Source: JACCZX01 sp963710675 (GTDB taxonomy: Bacteria; Pseudomonadota; Gammaproteobacteria; Burkholderiales; Burkholderiaceae_F). Taken from it: 64,000 nucleotides of DNA. Location: positions 124,001 to 188,000 of the forward strand of contig CAVQBE010000021.1 in the NCBI GenBank assembly GCA_963710675.1, written 5' to 3'. Numbering within the stretch: the first letter of the stretch is position 1; each line of letters starts with the position of its first letter. Positions 10,915-18,874 of this stretch are shown here, one piece after another. The notes under the pieces are model-generated. The model made no database searches, was not told the DNA's origin, and was given only the letters and a program-made list of their open reading frames with translations. The position numbers were made by a program, and so were the translations under genes.

Positions 10915-11880
10915 TCACGTATCGACGACATAGTGCGTGTAGTTATATGTCCACATCGAGCGGCCGCCCGGTTCGGTGCTGACGTCGACAAAAGGTTCCA
11001 TCGACAGCACGCTGCGGATCGACCAGAGCGCGAGCCTGCTTAGCGGCCGGTTCCCCGTGATCCGCACACCCGCCCCGGTCTCCTTATTCTCGATCCGGAT
11101 ATCGTGGTCGCTCGGGTCGCCACCGAACCCCAGTATCGGAAAGCTAACCACCTCGTGCGGTGCCAGCGCCTTGATGAAATGGACCTCGCTTTCCCGGATG
11201 ACTGCCAGCCTCGGATCCGGCGGTGATGCTGTACGGGCATGAAATGGCAGCGTAATCACGAAGCACGGGCCGACTCGCGCACCGTCGAGCGTCAGAAAGT
11301 TATGGTTGTACTGCTCGGTTTTAATTGCCACTTTGCCCGTGTTGTGCAGCACGTGCTCGATATGCAGGTCGGGCTGGGCCGGGTCAACGCTGACCGTCTT
11401 GCGATAAACGTATCCGAAACCCGTCCTGGCATCAGCAAGCTGGTGGGTGAATTCCACAGACGTTGGTGTCGTGCGAACCGATCGGGCGCCGCGATCAACG
11501 ATTTCGTAGGATTCGTAGCAGCTGTACGGGGCGTCGGCCGCCTTTCGTAACAACCCAACGCCCAGCTTAACGAAGGCTTCGCCCACTCTGGCCGTTTCGA
11601 ACCCCTGGGGCTGCGGGAATTCCTCCGCCGGGCCGCTAATGGCGCTTTGTCTCCCAGCAATGATGTCTGCGCCATCGTCGACATAGTCATAGACGGCCGG
11701 CACTCGCTTCGTGTACCAGGGCGCGTAATACTGATGGCCGCGATACTGCAACCCAGCCACGACGCCGGACCAGTCAAACCGCGTGCCTTGATAGAAACCG
11801 TCTTCAGCGTCGGGAAGGTAAAGCTGCGCGACCAGCTGATCACTGGCGATTTGAACCTGCGGAGGGGAAGTGAGGCGCAC
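10915..11880 (-). CDS. Putative galactose-mutarotase-like protein
   Basis: A 321-residue intact protein with no signal peptide. The pattern is that of the beta-sandwich aldose-epimerase superfamily: FDWSGVVAGLQYRG near the N-terminus, GEAFVKLGVGLLRK, a strand pair with LHIEHVLHNTGK followed by TEQYNHNFLTLDG, and a C-terminal WTYNYTHYV. The paired His/Asn residues in TEQYNHNF are a plausible active-site element, but I cannot align them to known catalytic residues by eye. It lies 123 bases upstream of the GH2-galT-galK run on the same strand, so a role in galactose handling is a reasonable inference. It could instead be an uncharacterised carbohydrate-binding member of the superfamily. Confidence 0.55.
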   Translation of the reverse strand: MRLTSPPQVQIASDQLVAQLYLPDAEDGFYQGTRFDWSGVVAGLQYRGHQYYAPWYTKRVPAVYDYVDDGADIIAGRQSAISGPAEEFPQPQGFETARVGEAFVKLGVGLLRKAADAPYSCYESYEIVDRGARSVRTTPTSVEFTHQLADARTGFGYVYRKTVSVDPAQPDLHIEHVLHNTGKVAIKTEQYNHNFLTLDGARVGPCFVITLPFHARTASPPDPRLAVIRESEVHFIKALAPHEVVSFPILGFGGDPSDHDIRIENKETGAGVRITGNRPLSRLALWSIRSVLSMEPFVDVSTEPGGRSMWTYNYTHYVVDT

Positions 11881-11987
11881 TAAGGTGACCGATTAGCCAT
11901 TGCATGCACCTTCACTAGGCCAGTCGCTCGAGACGGGCGATAGGCCACCCGTGTGAGCAGCCTATCGGCCGGATTTTATTGCGACAG

Positions 11988-12626
11988 CTACTTTTTGGTT
12001 TTCTCCCGCCGGCCGGCTGCCTGCGGCCTTTCTTCAGCTCTGCCGCCGCGCGATGAGGAGCGTCCGCCGCGTGCTGCGCCGGCTCGACTACCAGTGCCTT
12101 CGCTCGCCTCTTCTTCCGTCTCATCGGCTTCGTCAGCCTCTTGCATCAGTCCCATTTCGGACATCAGCTGCTCGCGCCTCGTCTCCATCTGTTGCTGCAC
12201 TTGCTCCCACTCCGCGCCCGAGCGGCCCTGCAAGCCAGGAAACATCTCGTTTTCCTCTTCCTTGATGTGATGATTTACATATTCGCCCAGCACCTTGAAC
12301 GTCGCGGCGTATTTTTCATCCTCGGGACTCATTTCGCGCAGCTGCGCGATCAGTGCCTTTGCCGAGTTGTGCTCTACCTCTGCCTCGTCGACAAGGTCGG
12401 GTTCCTTCAGCGCTTCACGCGCCGCTGGATAAAACAGCTCTTCTTCAAGCTGCGCATGGATTTCGAGCTCAGCGCAGGTCTGGTCGACTATCTCTTTCAG
12501 CTCCTCGCCGTCTTCTTCGGCGTCAAGCTTCTCCGCAGCGCGGAACGCTGCCCTAACGCGTTTGTGATCCTCTTTCAACTCTTCGATGATTTCATTTCTT
12601 GCTGCAGAATTATTTCGACTTGCCAT
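11988..12626 (-). CDS. Hemerythrin HHE domain protein with Arg/Gly-rich tail
   Basis: Residues 10-150 form a four-helix hemerythrin-like domain. The probable iron ligands are in KEDHKRVR, LEIHAQLEEELFYP, VEHNSAKA and NHHIKEEENEMFP. Such proteins bind a diiron centre and sense or handle oxygen or nitric oxide. Residues after about 165 form a disordered tail, first acidic and then rich in Arg and Gly (GAARGGRSSSRGGRAEERP). The 212-residue length is longer than simple HHE proteins because of this tail. The start follows a GAGTGAAAG ribosome site. It is upstream of no obvious operon partner; the next gene on the same strand starts 627 bases upstream of nothing recognisable. Confidence 0.85.
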   Translation of the reverse strand: MASRNNSAARNEIIEELKEDHKRVRAAFRAAEKLDAEEDGEELKEIVDQTCAELEIHAQLEEELFYPAAREALKEPDLVDEAEVEHNSAKALIAQLREMSPEDEKYAATFKVLGEYVNHHIKEEENEMFPGLQGRSGAEWEQVQQQMETRREQLMSEMGLMQEADEADETEEEASEGTGSRAGAARGGRSSSRGGRAEERPQAAGRREKTKK

Positions 12627-12745
12627 CTTTCACTCCTCAGGTAATAGGCTCGTAAAGCGGCGTGAGCTCGTGCCAAAGGTGGCGTTACCTACGTCGCACA
12701 GGCGCGGAGCAAACCCCGTACGCGCATCGCAAAATCGCAAAAAAT

Positions 12746-13360
12746 TTAACTTCTCTGCTTTCGCGCGCGTGCTGCGCTGAACTGCACACGCGCGGCGGGA
12801 CGCACGTCGGCCTTCATCACACGCTTGAAGTAGGGCAGTGAAATTTTTGTATGTTGCGGATTCACTGCCGCGACACAGTCGCCGGGAATGATCAGGGCGT
12901 AGTTCCGGACATACGCATCAGCGGCGGTAAAAAGGATGCAATGGTCCGCGGCGACGCCCGTCAGCACCAGTTTCTTTACTCCCATCAGCTTTAACAGCGC
13001 CTCCAGCGGTGTCGCGAAAAAGCCGGAGTTGGCGGGCTTAAGGACGAAATAGTCCTCGGCATCGGGAGCCAGCAGACGGGCGACGGGCTCTCCGGCAACC
13101 CCAGCATTCAGGCAACGGTGCAATAACTGACGAAAGTCGGAGCGCCATTGACCGAAGTTGTCGTTCACGTAAATCACCGGGACGTTCGCGGCGCGCGCTC
13201 GCTCCTTTAGCCGTGCAATGCTGCGGGCAGCCGGCAGAGCCCCGCGCAACAAGCGCTTTCCGTCCTCGAATTCGAAGTCGGAGATCATGTCGATGATCAG
13301 AAGCGCGGTGTCTGCATCATGCGGGACCGATTTGCCTCCGCCTTGTCTGCCGCGTGCCAT
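12746..13360 (-). CDS. Isochorismatase-family cysteine hydrolase
   Basis: An intact 204-residue protein with the isochorismatase-like catalytic triad: Asp in LLIIDMISDFEF, Lys in FVLKPANSGFF and Cys in GVAADHCILFTA. Family members hydrolyse amides or vinyl ethers (nicotinamidase, isochorismatase and similar), and the substrate cannot be predicted. The C-terminus is basic (ARARKQRS). It lies 12 bases downstream of the DUF421 gene on the same strand, so the two are probably co-transcribed, which is a common stress-related arrangement. Confidence 0.85.
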   Translation of the reverse strand: MARGRQGGGKSVPHDADTALLIIDMISDFEFEDGKRLLRGALPAARSIARLKERARAANVPVIYVNDNFGQWRSDFRQLLHRCLNAGVAGEPVARLLAPDAEDYFVLKPANSGFFATPLEALLKLMGVKKLVLTGVAADHCILFTAADAYVRNYALIIPGDCVAAVNPQHTKISLPYFKRVMKADVRPAARVQFSAARARKQRS

Positions 13361-13372
13361 CCGATTTACGTG

Positions 13373-13822
13373 TCAGGCGTTCTTTTTGGGCACGATCGAT
13401 ATGCCGCCGCTACGTTCCAACACGGCGTAACGAATCTGATCCAGCCGCTCCAGCCCCTGCAAATGCCGTGCGGCACTCAAAACGTCTTCCTCGTCGACTC
13501 TGGCTTTCGCCATTCGGTCCTTCAGCGCCACGCCATCCTCCACGATCACCAGCGGCACGTCGTCGAGAACCTTGTCAATCGTTTTCGAATGACGCTTGAT
13601 CAAAGACAGACCGATGTCCAACCCAACCAGCGTGACGATCACGATGATCGCGTTGGTCACCGAGAAGTCCTGGCCTAAAAGCGCCTGTTGCGTTGCCTCA
13701 CCGATGATCAGCAACAAAACGAAATCGAACGTCGTTATCTGCGCAAGCGAACGCTTACCCGCCACGCGCAGGATGATCATCAAAGCGATATAAATCGTTG
13801 CTGCGCGCAGCACGGAGTCCAT
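13373..13822 (-). CDS. DUF421/YetF-type membrane protein
   Basis: A 149-residue protein with three N-terminal transmembrane segments (IYIALMIILRVAGKRSL, TFDFVLLLIIGEATQQALLG, AIIVIVTLVGLDIGLSLI) followed by the soluble DUF421 core: LVIVEDGVALKDRMAKARV and LDQIRYAVLERSGGISIVPK. GKRSLAQITTFDFV is a strong family marker. It is shorter than the approximately 220-residue YetF of Bacillus, with only one copy of the C-terminal sandwich, as in many proteobacterial members. It sits between a short hypothetical gene (8 bases upstream) and the isochorismatase gene. Confidence 0.85.
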   Translation of the reverse strand: MDSVLRAATIYIALMIILRVAGKRSLAQITTFDFVLLLIIGEATQQALLGQDFSVTNAIIVIVTLVGLDIGLSLIKRHSKTIDKVLDDVPLVIVEDGVALKDRMAKARVDEEDVLSAARHLQGLERLDQIRYAVLERSGGISIVPKKNA

Positions 13823-13830
13823 CGGCGCTC

Positions 13831-14382
13831 CTATGGGAAAACGAACTGTTTGATTGCGAGCCTTTCTCCGTTATTGACCGTAAGCCATCCTTCCGCCGAC
13901 CCGATCTTCTGCGGCTCGAGCTGCAGCTCAATCTTGATTTCGCCCGCGCCAGGCAAGCGTTTAAATGCAAACAGATATCCATTTTCGGCGGCACTGCTCG
14001 TATCGGGCGGGGGAACCGTGGACTTCACCGCCACGCTGCTCAAGTATTCGCCGCTGAGATGAATCTGGGCAGGGCGCCCGTCAGGTGGCTGCCGCACCGT
14101 AATCTCCACGTTGCTGGGAGTTAGCTGCCGCGCGAACCTCTCATAATGAACGCGCGCACTACCATCCGCACTCACAGCCTCGGTAGTGGAAAGCGGGCCA
14201 CCTCCGCCAAAACCGCCCGCAAGCGCATACGCGACGAGCCCTGCGATGGCCACCCACGCGGCTCGCTCCAATTGCCACTGTCTGCGCTGAAAGCGCAAAT
14301 CTTCATCGAGAGCAAGCGACTTGGTTGAGGAGCGAGTCACAGGATTGCAGCCGCCTAGGTGCCGGACCCTTGCCTTCGGCAA
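13831..14382 (-). CDS. Single-pass membrane-anchored hypothetical protein
   Basis: 183 residues as read from 14382, or about 169 from a GTG at 14340 (VTRSSTKS); neither start has a clear ribosome site. One transmembrane segment (RAAWVAIAGLVAYALAGGFGGGG) follows a short basic cytoplasmic part, and the rest is predicted extracytoplasmic and beta-rich (GSARVHYERFARQLTPSNVEI, QIHLSGEYLSSVAVKS). It ends eight bases before the DUF421 start, so the two are almost certainly co-expressed and may work together in the membrane. No named domain is recognised. Confidence 0.65.
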   Translation of the reverse strand: MPKARVRHLGGCNPVTRSSTKSLALDEDLRFQRRQWQLERAAWVAIAGLVAYALAGGFGGGGPLSTTEAVSADGSARVHYERFARQLTPSNVEITVRQPPDGRPAQIHLSGEYLSSVAVKSTVPPPDTSSAAENGYLFAFKRLPGAGEIKIELQLEPQKIGSAEGWLTVNNGERLAIKQFVFP

Positions 14383-14430
14383 ACGAAGTGCCTGTCAGTA
14401 TCTTTAATTGAACAAGCAAAGGCAGAAACA

Positions 14431-14456
14431 AAAACGGACCGCTATCGGTCCGTTTT
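14431..14456 (-). terminator. Rho-independent terminator after the GYGSQ gene
   Basis: A perfect 11-base inverted repeat (AAAACGGACCG / CGGTCCGTTTT) with a four-base loop. On the minus strand it is followed by TTTTTGTTT, and it lies 18 bases past the stop of the GYGSQ protein gene. Confidence 0.85.
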
Positions 14457-14473
14457 CGTACCGCCTGCAACGA

Positions 14474-15610
14474 CTACTTCTTCGACTTGCCCGTTGAACT
14501 GATGTCCGTATCGGCACCGGTGCTGCCGCTTGACGCGGTTGCGCTCGTGCCTGAACCGCCGGAGCCACTTGTTCCGAAGCTTCCGCTGGAGCCTGAGCCT
14601 TCGCTAGAGCTGGAACCTCCGCTTAAGCCAGATCGTCCGCTTGACGCGGAGCTTCCCTCGGAACCTGAGCCACCACTACTGGCGCCCGACTTCGATGCGC
14701 TGCGCTTGTTGCGCCAGTCGCTGAATTCATCCGAGAACTTGCGATAGCGCTCCTGACGCCAGTCACGGTAGTCGTTATCCAGCTGACTCATTTGCTCGCT
14801 GCGCCACTGGTGGTATTCGGGATCGTGATGCTGCTGATGGAATGAGCCTTGCGAGGACCCTTGACCAGCGCCCATGCCACCGCCCGTGTAGTAGCCGCCC
14901 ATTCCTGCATCGCTGCTCGAACTGCCGGCGTAGCCGCTTTGGCTTCCACCTCCGAAGTTGCGCTGCTCACCATAGCGACCTTGTGAGCGCCCGCCTTGTG
15001 AACCGTAGTCCGAAGAACCAAATCCCTGCGAGCCGTAATCACCTTGCATGCCGCTCTGACCCATGCCTCCTTGCGATCCGCTCTGGCCAAATCCGCTTTG
15101 TCCGTATTGCGAGCCTTGCGAGCCGTAACCGCCTTGCGAACCGTATCCGCCCTGCGATTGCGAACCGTATCCGCCTTGTCCGCCGTGTTGCCAACCCTGA
15201 CCACCGTAGCCGCCCTGCGACCCTTGTGAGCCGTACCCACTTTGGGAACCGTAGCCGCCCTGCGAACCACCTTGCGAACCGTAGCCTTGCGAGCCGTAGC
15301 CACCCTGCGAGCCGCCTTGTGAACCGTAACCGCCTTGCGAGCCGTAACCTTGGCCGCCTTGTGAGCCATATCTTTGTGACCCTTGTTGTGACCCGGACCC
15401 GCCCTGCGATCCACCAAATTCACTTTGCGAACCGTAGCCGCCTTGCCAGCTTCCATATTCATTTGAGCCGGCGCGTCCGCCGCTGCCTTGTCCTGAACCT
15501 TCGCGCTCATGAGAGCGCGACCCGTATCGATCTTCGCCGCGTGCCTGCGAGCTGCGATCCTGTTCGTTATCGCGCTCTTGGCCACGCTTTCCTTCGTCTC
15601 TCTGTGTCAT
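14474..15610 (-). CDS. FUS-like low-complexity protein with GYGSQ repeats
   Basis: 378 residues, intact, with no signal peptide or membrane segment. Residues 1-50 are charged and polar (RDEGKRGQERDNEQDRSS). Residues 58-205 are almost only Gly, Ser, Gln and Tyr, with 13 copies of YGSQ in units such as GGYGSQGGSQ. A compact charged segment at 262-303 (YHQWRSEQMSQLD, YRDWRQERYRKFSDEFSDWR) looks helical and carries evenly spaced Trp residues. The last 75 residues are Ser/Gly rich. Composition resembles the prion-like domain of FUS-family proteins. The function is unknown; condensate formation or desiccation or stress protection is inference. A strong terminator follows, and the gene appears to be monocistronic. 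Confidence 0.8.
   Translation of the reverse strand: MTQRDEGKRGQERDNEQDRSSQARGEDRYGSRSHEREGSGQGSGGRAGSNEYGSWQGGYGSQSEFGGSQGGSGSQQGSQRYGSQGGQGYGSQGGYGSQGGSQGGYGSQGYGSQGGSQGGYGSQSGYGSQGSQGGYGGQGWQHGGQGGYGSQSQGGYGSQGGYGSQGSQYGQSGFGQSGSQGGMGQSGMQGDYGSQGFGSSDYGSQGGRSQGRYGEQRNFGGGSQSGYAGSSSSDAGMGGYYTGGGMGAGQGSSQGSFHQQHHDPEYHQWRSEQMSQLDNDYRDWRQERYRKFSDEFSDWRNKRSASKSGASSGGSGSEGSSASSGRSGLSGGSSSSEGSGSSGSFGTSGSGGSGTSATASSGSTGADTDISSTGKSKK
14996..15439 (-). repeat. In-gene tandem repeats encoding (G)GYGSQ units
   Basis: Imperfect short repeats, seen on the plus strand as ccgccttgcgagccgta-type units of 12 to 33 bases. They code for residues 58-205 of the low-complexity protein. Unit length varies and codons are mixed, so the array is maintained at protein rather than DNA level. 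Repeat-number change by slippage is plausible. Confidence 0.85.
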
Positions 15611-15718
15611 ATTTTTCAGTCCCTATCGAAAGTTTTACAGTCGTGTCTCTACCGTTGCGAAATTTCAAACGAATAGACGGCGTAGTAGGGGCGGCAAGCA
15701 ATATTCCCGCAGAGATAA

Positions 15719-16096
15719 CTAATCCGCGGAAAACGTCACCGCTTCGATTTTGTTGCCGTCCGGATCAAGCAGGAACGCGCCGAAATAGTTGGCGTCGTAT
15801 TCGGGCCGCAGTGCAGGCGTACCGCTGTCCGTGCCGCCGTTAACGAGTCCGATCTGATGAAACTCGCAGACCGTCTTGCGGTGGTCGGCATGAAATGCAA
15901 CGTGAACGCCGTTGCCTGCCGATGCAGCACGACCGTTTACAGGTGTTTCAACACTAAATAGAACAGTGGCGGTCCCATAATCCGCCGACTCTTTGTCCGC
16001 ACTAAGTAGCCGCAGCCCAAGAACCTTTAACACGGGATCGTAAAAAGCACGCGATCGTTTGATGTCGGTGGTGCCGACAGACACATGGTGAATCAT
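15719..16096 (-). CDS. VOC (glyoxalase/bleomycin-resistance-like) protein
   Basis: Start at the ATG at 16096 (MIHHVSVGTTDIKRSRAFYD), preceded by a GGCGGAG ribosome site. The 125-residue protein is one VOC module pair: MIHHVS supplies the first metal-ligand His, HVAFHAD the second, and the family ending FLLDPDGNKIEAV carries the terminal Glu. Longer upstream reading in this frame shows no family features. The enzyme class covers glyoxalases, dioxygenases and resistance proteins, so the substrate is unknown. It is convergent with the GYGSQ gene only in the sense of sharing its strand; no operon partner is obvious. Confidence 0.85.
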   Translation of the reverse strand: MIHHVSVGTTDIKRSRAFYDPVLKVLGLRLLSADKESADYGTATVLFSVETPVNGRAASAGNGVHVAFHADHRKTVCEFHQIGLVNGGTDSGTPALRPEYDANYFGAFLLDPDGNKIEAVTFSAD

Positions 16097-16183
16097 CAAC
16101 AACTCCGCCTGCAAATTGGCGAAGTCCAGCAATATCGACGCCCGCGAGCACATGTAGCCGGCACTCGACCCCCGTAGCCCGCA

Positions 16184-16478
16184 ATGATCGCCGTCGATGA
16201 AATCGGCTTTCTGCGATCCGATGAAAAGTACACGCTGATCGCATGGCGCGGCGACGAGGGCAAGCCGGGCGAAGCGCTGATTCGCACCTCCCCAAAATTT
16301 GGTTGCGTAGCTCGACGCTGTCCAGTTTGCGCTGGTACACCGGTCGATCGTCGTCAACCTGCGCGCGATCAGCCACGTCAAACGCGGCCTTAACGAGACG
16401 GCCGAGATTCATCTAAAGGGCCGCAACGAGGTGCTTCCTGTCAGTCGCAGCTATCTACATCTGTTCCGGCAGATGTGA
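16184..16478 (+). pseudogene. Fragment of a LytTR-type response regulator
   Basis: Two frames together encode a LytTR DNA-binding domain: IAVDEIGFLRSDEKYTLIAW and GEALIRTSPK in one, then VQFALVHRSIVVNLRAISHV, RGLNETAEIHLKGR and VLPVSRSYLHLFRQM in another, ending at TGA 16476-16478. The break falls near 16300. No receiver domain or coding reading can be found upstream; the VOC gene lies there on the other strand. The domain would be about 97 residues, so this is a 5'-truncated regulator, either a decayed gene or an assembly misjoin. Confidence 0.65.
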
Positions 16479-16522
16479 GCGCAACTTGAAGTCAGCGAGC
16501 AAGTAGTTCGAATTTAACCCCG

Positions 16523-16849
16523 CTAGCGGACCATCGGCCATACGGTGGCGGCCACGGCAATCAATGCAGCAACGATTGCTATCCAGCGACTGATCGACGC
16601 TTGGTGCGCACTTCGCTGTGCGGCCTGTGCGGCTTGCTCGGCAGAGGTCAATGCGCGCCCACGCCGATCCTCAATACCTAACCGCTCCGCGATCTTTAGT
16701 TCTTCGCGCTCAACATAACGAATCGCAGTACGAATCGACTGCGCGTCATCGCCAAACGCGCCGCGAGCCAAAGCCTCGTTGACGGCGATCAGCCCTCCAT
16801 GTTGCTTGGCCCATGCCTCAACGTCTGAGATCGTGTCGAAGTTCACCAT
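16523..16849 (-). CDS. Small C-tail-anchored hypothetical protein
   Basis: 108 residues. The N-terminal 70 residues are helical and charged (ISDVEAWAKQHGG, IRTAIRYVEREELKIAERLG), followed by an Ala/Gln stretch and one C-terminal transmembrane segment (WIAIVAALIAVAATVWPM) with only two residues beyond it. The layout suggests a cytoplasmic domain tethered to the inner membrane. The gene is divergent from the mechanosensitive-channel gene, with 118 bases between starts. No named family is recognised. Confidence 0.6.
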   Translation of the reverse strand: MVNFDTISDVEAWAKQHGGLIAVNEALARGAFGDDAQSIRTAIRYVEREELKIAERLGIEDRRGRALTSAEQAAQAAQRSAHQASISRWIAIVAALIAVAATVWPMVR

Positions 16850-16967
16850 GCGAGGAAGATGTTATCGCGTGCTTCACGGGTCGAGGGCAAGCGCCGCGCC
16901 ATTGGCAGCACAACAGGCATATGAATTGCCGTCGCTGCCACCACACTCACGCAACCCAGGAACGACG

Positions 16968-17768
16968 ATGCCTATTTCGACCATTGATGATTGGAGCTCA
17001 GCGATGATGACCTCGCTGACGGGCGCTATGGCGCTCTTTTTCAGCGCGATCCCGCGAGTCATCGGCTTTGTGCTCATTCTAGTCATCGGCTGGTTTATCG
17101 CCTCTCTGATCGGAAAGCTCATTTCGGCGTTACTGCATGCGGTGCAGTTCAATTCGCTCGCAACCCGCGCGGGGTTTACCGACTTCGTTAAGAAGATGGG
17201 TGTCAAGACCGACGCGTCGGACTTTATTGCTGAGGTGGGCAAGTGGTTCGTTCGGTTGATTGTCCTGGTAGTTGCTTTCGACGCGCTGGGGTTACCTGCC
17301 GTGTCCGATGTGTTGCGCCAGCTTCTACTGTGGCTTCCCAATCTGGTCGTCGCGATGTTCGTACTGGTCATTGGGGGGCTGATAGCGAAAGCCGCATCGA
17401 GTCTGGTACGTGGCGCCACGAGTGAAGCGGGGTTTGATAATCCTGAGCGGCTGGCAAAAGTTGCCAGCGTCGCTGTGTGGGTGTTTGCGATTGTGGTCGC
17501 GGTCAATCAGATCGGTATCGCCGCGACGCTCGTTAATACGCTGTTCATGGGATTTATCGGAGCGCTCGCTCTTGGGCTTGGGCTGGCTTTTGGTCTGGGT
17601 GGACGCGACACGGCGGCGCAGATTGTGCGAAATTGGTACGAGCAGGGCCAGCGAGCGGCACCAAAGGTTGCGAAGGCAGCGGATAACGCGGGTGACAGGC
17701 TGAAGGACGAAACAACCAGCACCACACGGTTCCCCTTGACAGCGCGCGCGTCGAGCGACTCAAGGTAG
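16968..17768 (+). CDS. Mechanosensitive ion channel-type protein (TM-helix repeat)
   Basis: Start at the ATG at 16968 (MPISTIDDWSSAMMTSL); earlier in-frame codons lack similarity. The 266-residue protein carries repeated conserved TM-helix units: an N-terminal helix FFSAIPRVIGFVLILVIGWF, a second repeat LLLWLPNLVVAMFVLVIGGLI and a third FMGFIGALALGLGLAFGLGG, the last resembling the pore-lining Gly/Ala helix of MscS relatives. The C-terminus is a short polar tail rather than the large MscS beta domain. This is the CmpX-like class thought to respond to membrane tension or stress. It is followed 45 bases later by BrkB. Confidence 0.8.
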   Translation: MPISTIDDWSSAMMTSLTGAMALFFSAIPRVIGFVLILVIGWFIASLIGKLISALLHAVQFNSLATRAGFTDFVKKMGVKTDASDFIAEVGKWFVRLIVLVVAFDALGLPAVSDVLRQLLLWLPNLVVAMFVLVIGGLIAKAASSLVRGATSEAGFDNPERLAKVASVAVWVFAIVVAVNQIGIAATLVNTLFMGFIGALALGLGLAFGLGGRDTAAQIVRNWYEQGQRAAPKVAKAADNAGDRLKDETTSTTRFPLTARASSDSR

Positions 17769-17813
17769 AGTTAGAGGGAGGTTATCGGGGTAGAACCGCG
17801 GAGGAAGTAACTT

Positions 17814-18866
17814 ATGCGCGTGCCGATGGGGGAGTGGTGGGCGCTTATCAAGGCGGCGGTTAAAGCTTGGATCGACGATTACGCGCCCAGCATGGGCGCG
17901 GCTCTCTCGTATTACACGGTCTTTTCGCTCGCACCTGTTCTGCTGATTGTCATCTCGGTCGCGGGTTTGATCTTCGGTGCCGAGGCCGCTCGCGGCGAAA
18001 TCTTCGGCCAGTTGCGCGGTTTGATGGGCACTGACGCCGCTAAAGCCATCGAAGACATTCTTGTAAGCGTCAACAAACCGACTGAGGGGATAACCGGGAC
18101 CGTCGTCGGGTTGGTGCTGCTCTTCATCGGAGCAACCACCGTCTTCGGAGAACTTCAGGATGCCCTGGACCGAATATGGCGCGCACCCGAACGCGACAAG
18201 ACGAGCGGCTGGTGGGGCTTGATCCGCGCACGCCTGCTTTCCTTTGGCATGATCCTCGGCATCGCGTTTCTGCTGATCGTCTCGCTTGTACTGAGCGCTG
18301 CAGTGTCCGCGCTTGGAAAGTGGTGGAGCGGCGCATTCGGCAGCTGGGAGACGCTGGCCCAGGTCGTCAACCTTCTGGTCGGCTACGTCGTGACGGTGCT
18401 TGCGTTCGCAATGATTTACAAGATCATGCCGCGCGTAAAAATACGGTGGCATGACGTCTGGCTGGGCGCCGCCGTAACAGCACTCTTGTTTACGGTCGGT
18501 CGCTTTCTGATCGGCCTCTACATTGGCAAGAGTGGCATTGCGTCCGGTTTCGGCGCGGCCGGATCGCTGGTCATTATCTTTGTGTGGGTTTACTACTCGG
18601 CGCAGATATTTTTGCTCGGTGCTGAGTTCACCTGGGTGTATGCGCGCACGTTCGGCTCGATGCGCAATATTGCTGAACCCGAGAAGCCGGAGGACACGAG
18701 CTTGCGGGATATTCCCTCACGCAGCGAAGAGTTCGCGATTGGTCCTGCCGTTGCGTATCAAACAGTGGCGGTGCCTGCGCGCCCGTTGTGGGTTAGCGTG
18801 GGAGCCGGAATGGCGTTCCTGTTGGCGCTTAACTACATAGGGGCGCGCATCCTGAGAAGCCGCTGA
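17814..18866 (+). CDS. YihY/BrkB family inner-membrane protein
   Basis: 350 residues with a strong GGAGGAAG ribosome site. The YihY/BrkB signature is seen in APSMGAALSYYTVFSLAPVLL near the N-terminus, with six hydrophobic segments in all. Family motifs GATTVFGELQDALDRIW and VWVYYSAQIFLLGAEFTWVY are conserved. The C-terminal 60 residues are polar and then end in one more hydrophobic stretch. The biochemical function of the family is unsettled; members are called virulence factor BrkB or mistaken RNase BN. It follows the mechanosensitive-channel gene on the same strand. Confidence 0.88.
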   Translation: MRVPMGEWWALIKAAVKAWIDDYAPSMGAALSYYTVFSLAPVLLIVISVAGLIFGAEAARGEIFGQLRGLMGTDAAKAIEDILVSVNKPTEGITGTVVGLVLLFIGATTVFGELQDALDRIWRAPERDKTSGWWGLIRARLLSFGMILGIAFLLIVSLVLSAAVSALGKWWSGAFGSWETLAQVVNLLVGYVVTVLAFAMIYKIMPRVKIRWHDVWLGAAVTALLFTVGRFLIGLYIGKSGIASGFGAAGSLVIIFVWVYYSAQIFLLGAEFTWVYARTFGSMRNIAEPEKPEDTSLRDIPSRSEEFAIGPAVAYQTVAVPARPLWVSVGAGMAFLLALNYIGARILRSR

Positions 18867-18874
18867 CGAGCTGC

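Noticed and set aside
14996..15439. Array-like short repeats that might be taken for CRISPR
   Set aside because: Units are irregular (12-33 bases), in frame, without unique spacers of constant length, and without cas genes nearby.
14842..15843. A 333-codon open frame antisense to the GYGSQ gene
   Set aside because: It is a by-product of repeated codons; the translation is Arg/Ser/His-rich with no domain, and the opposite strand has a coherent protein with a terminator.
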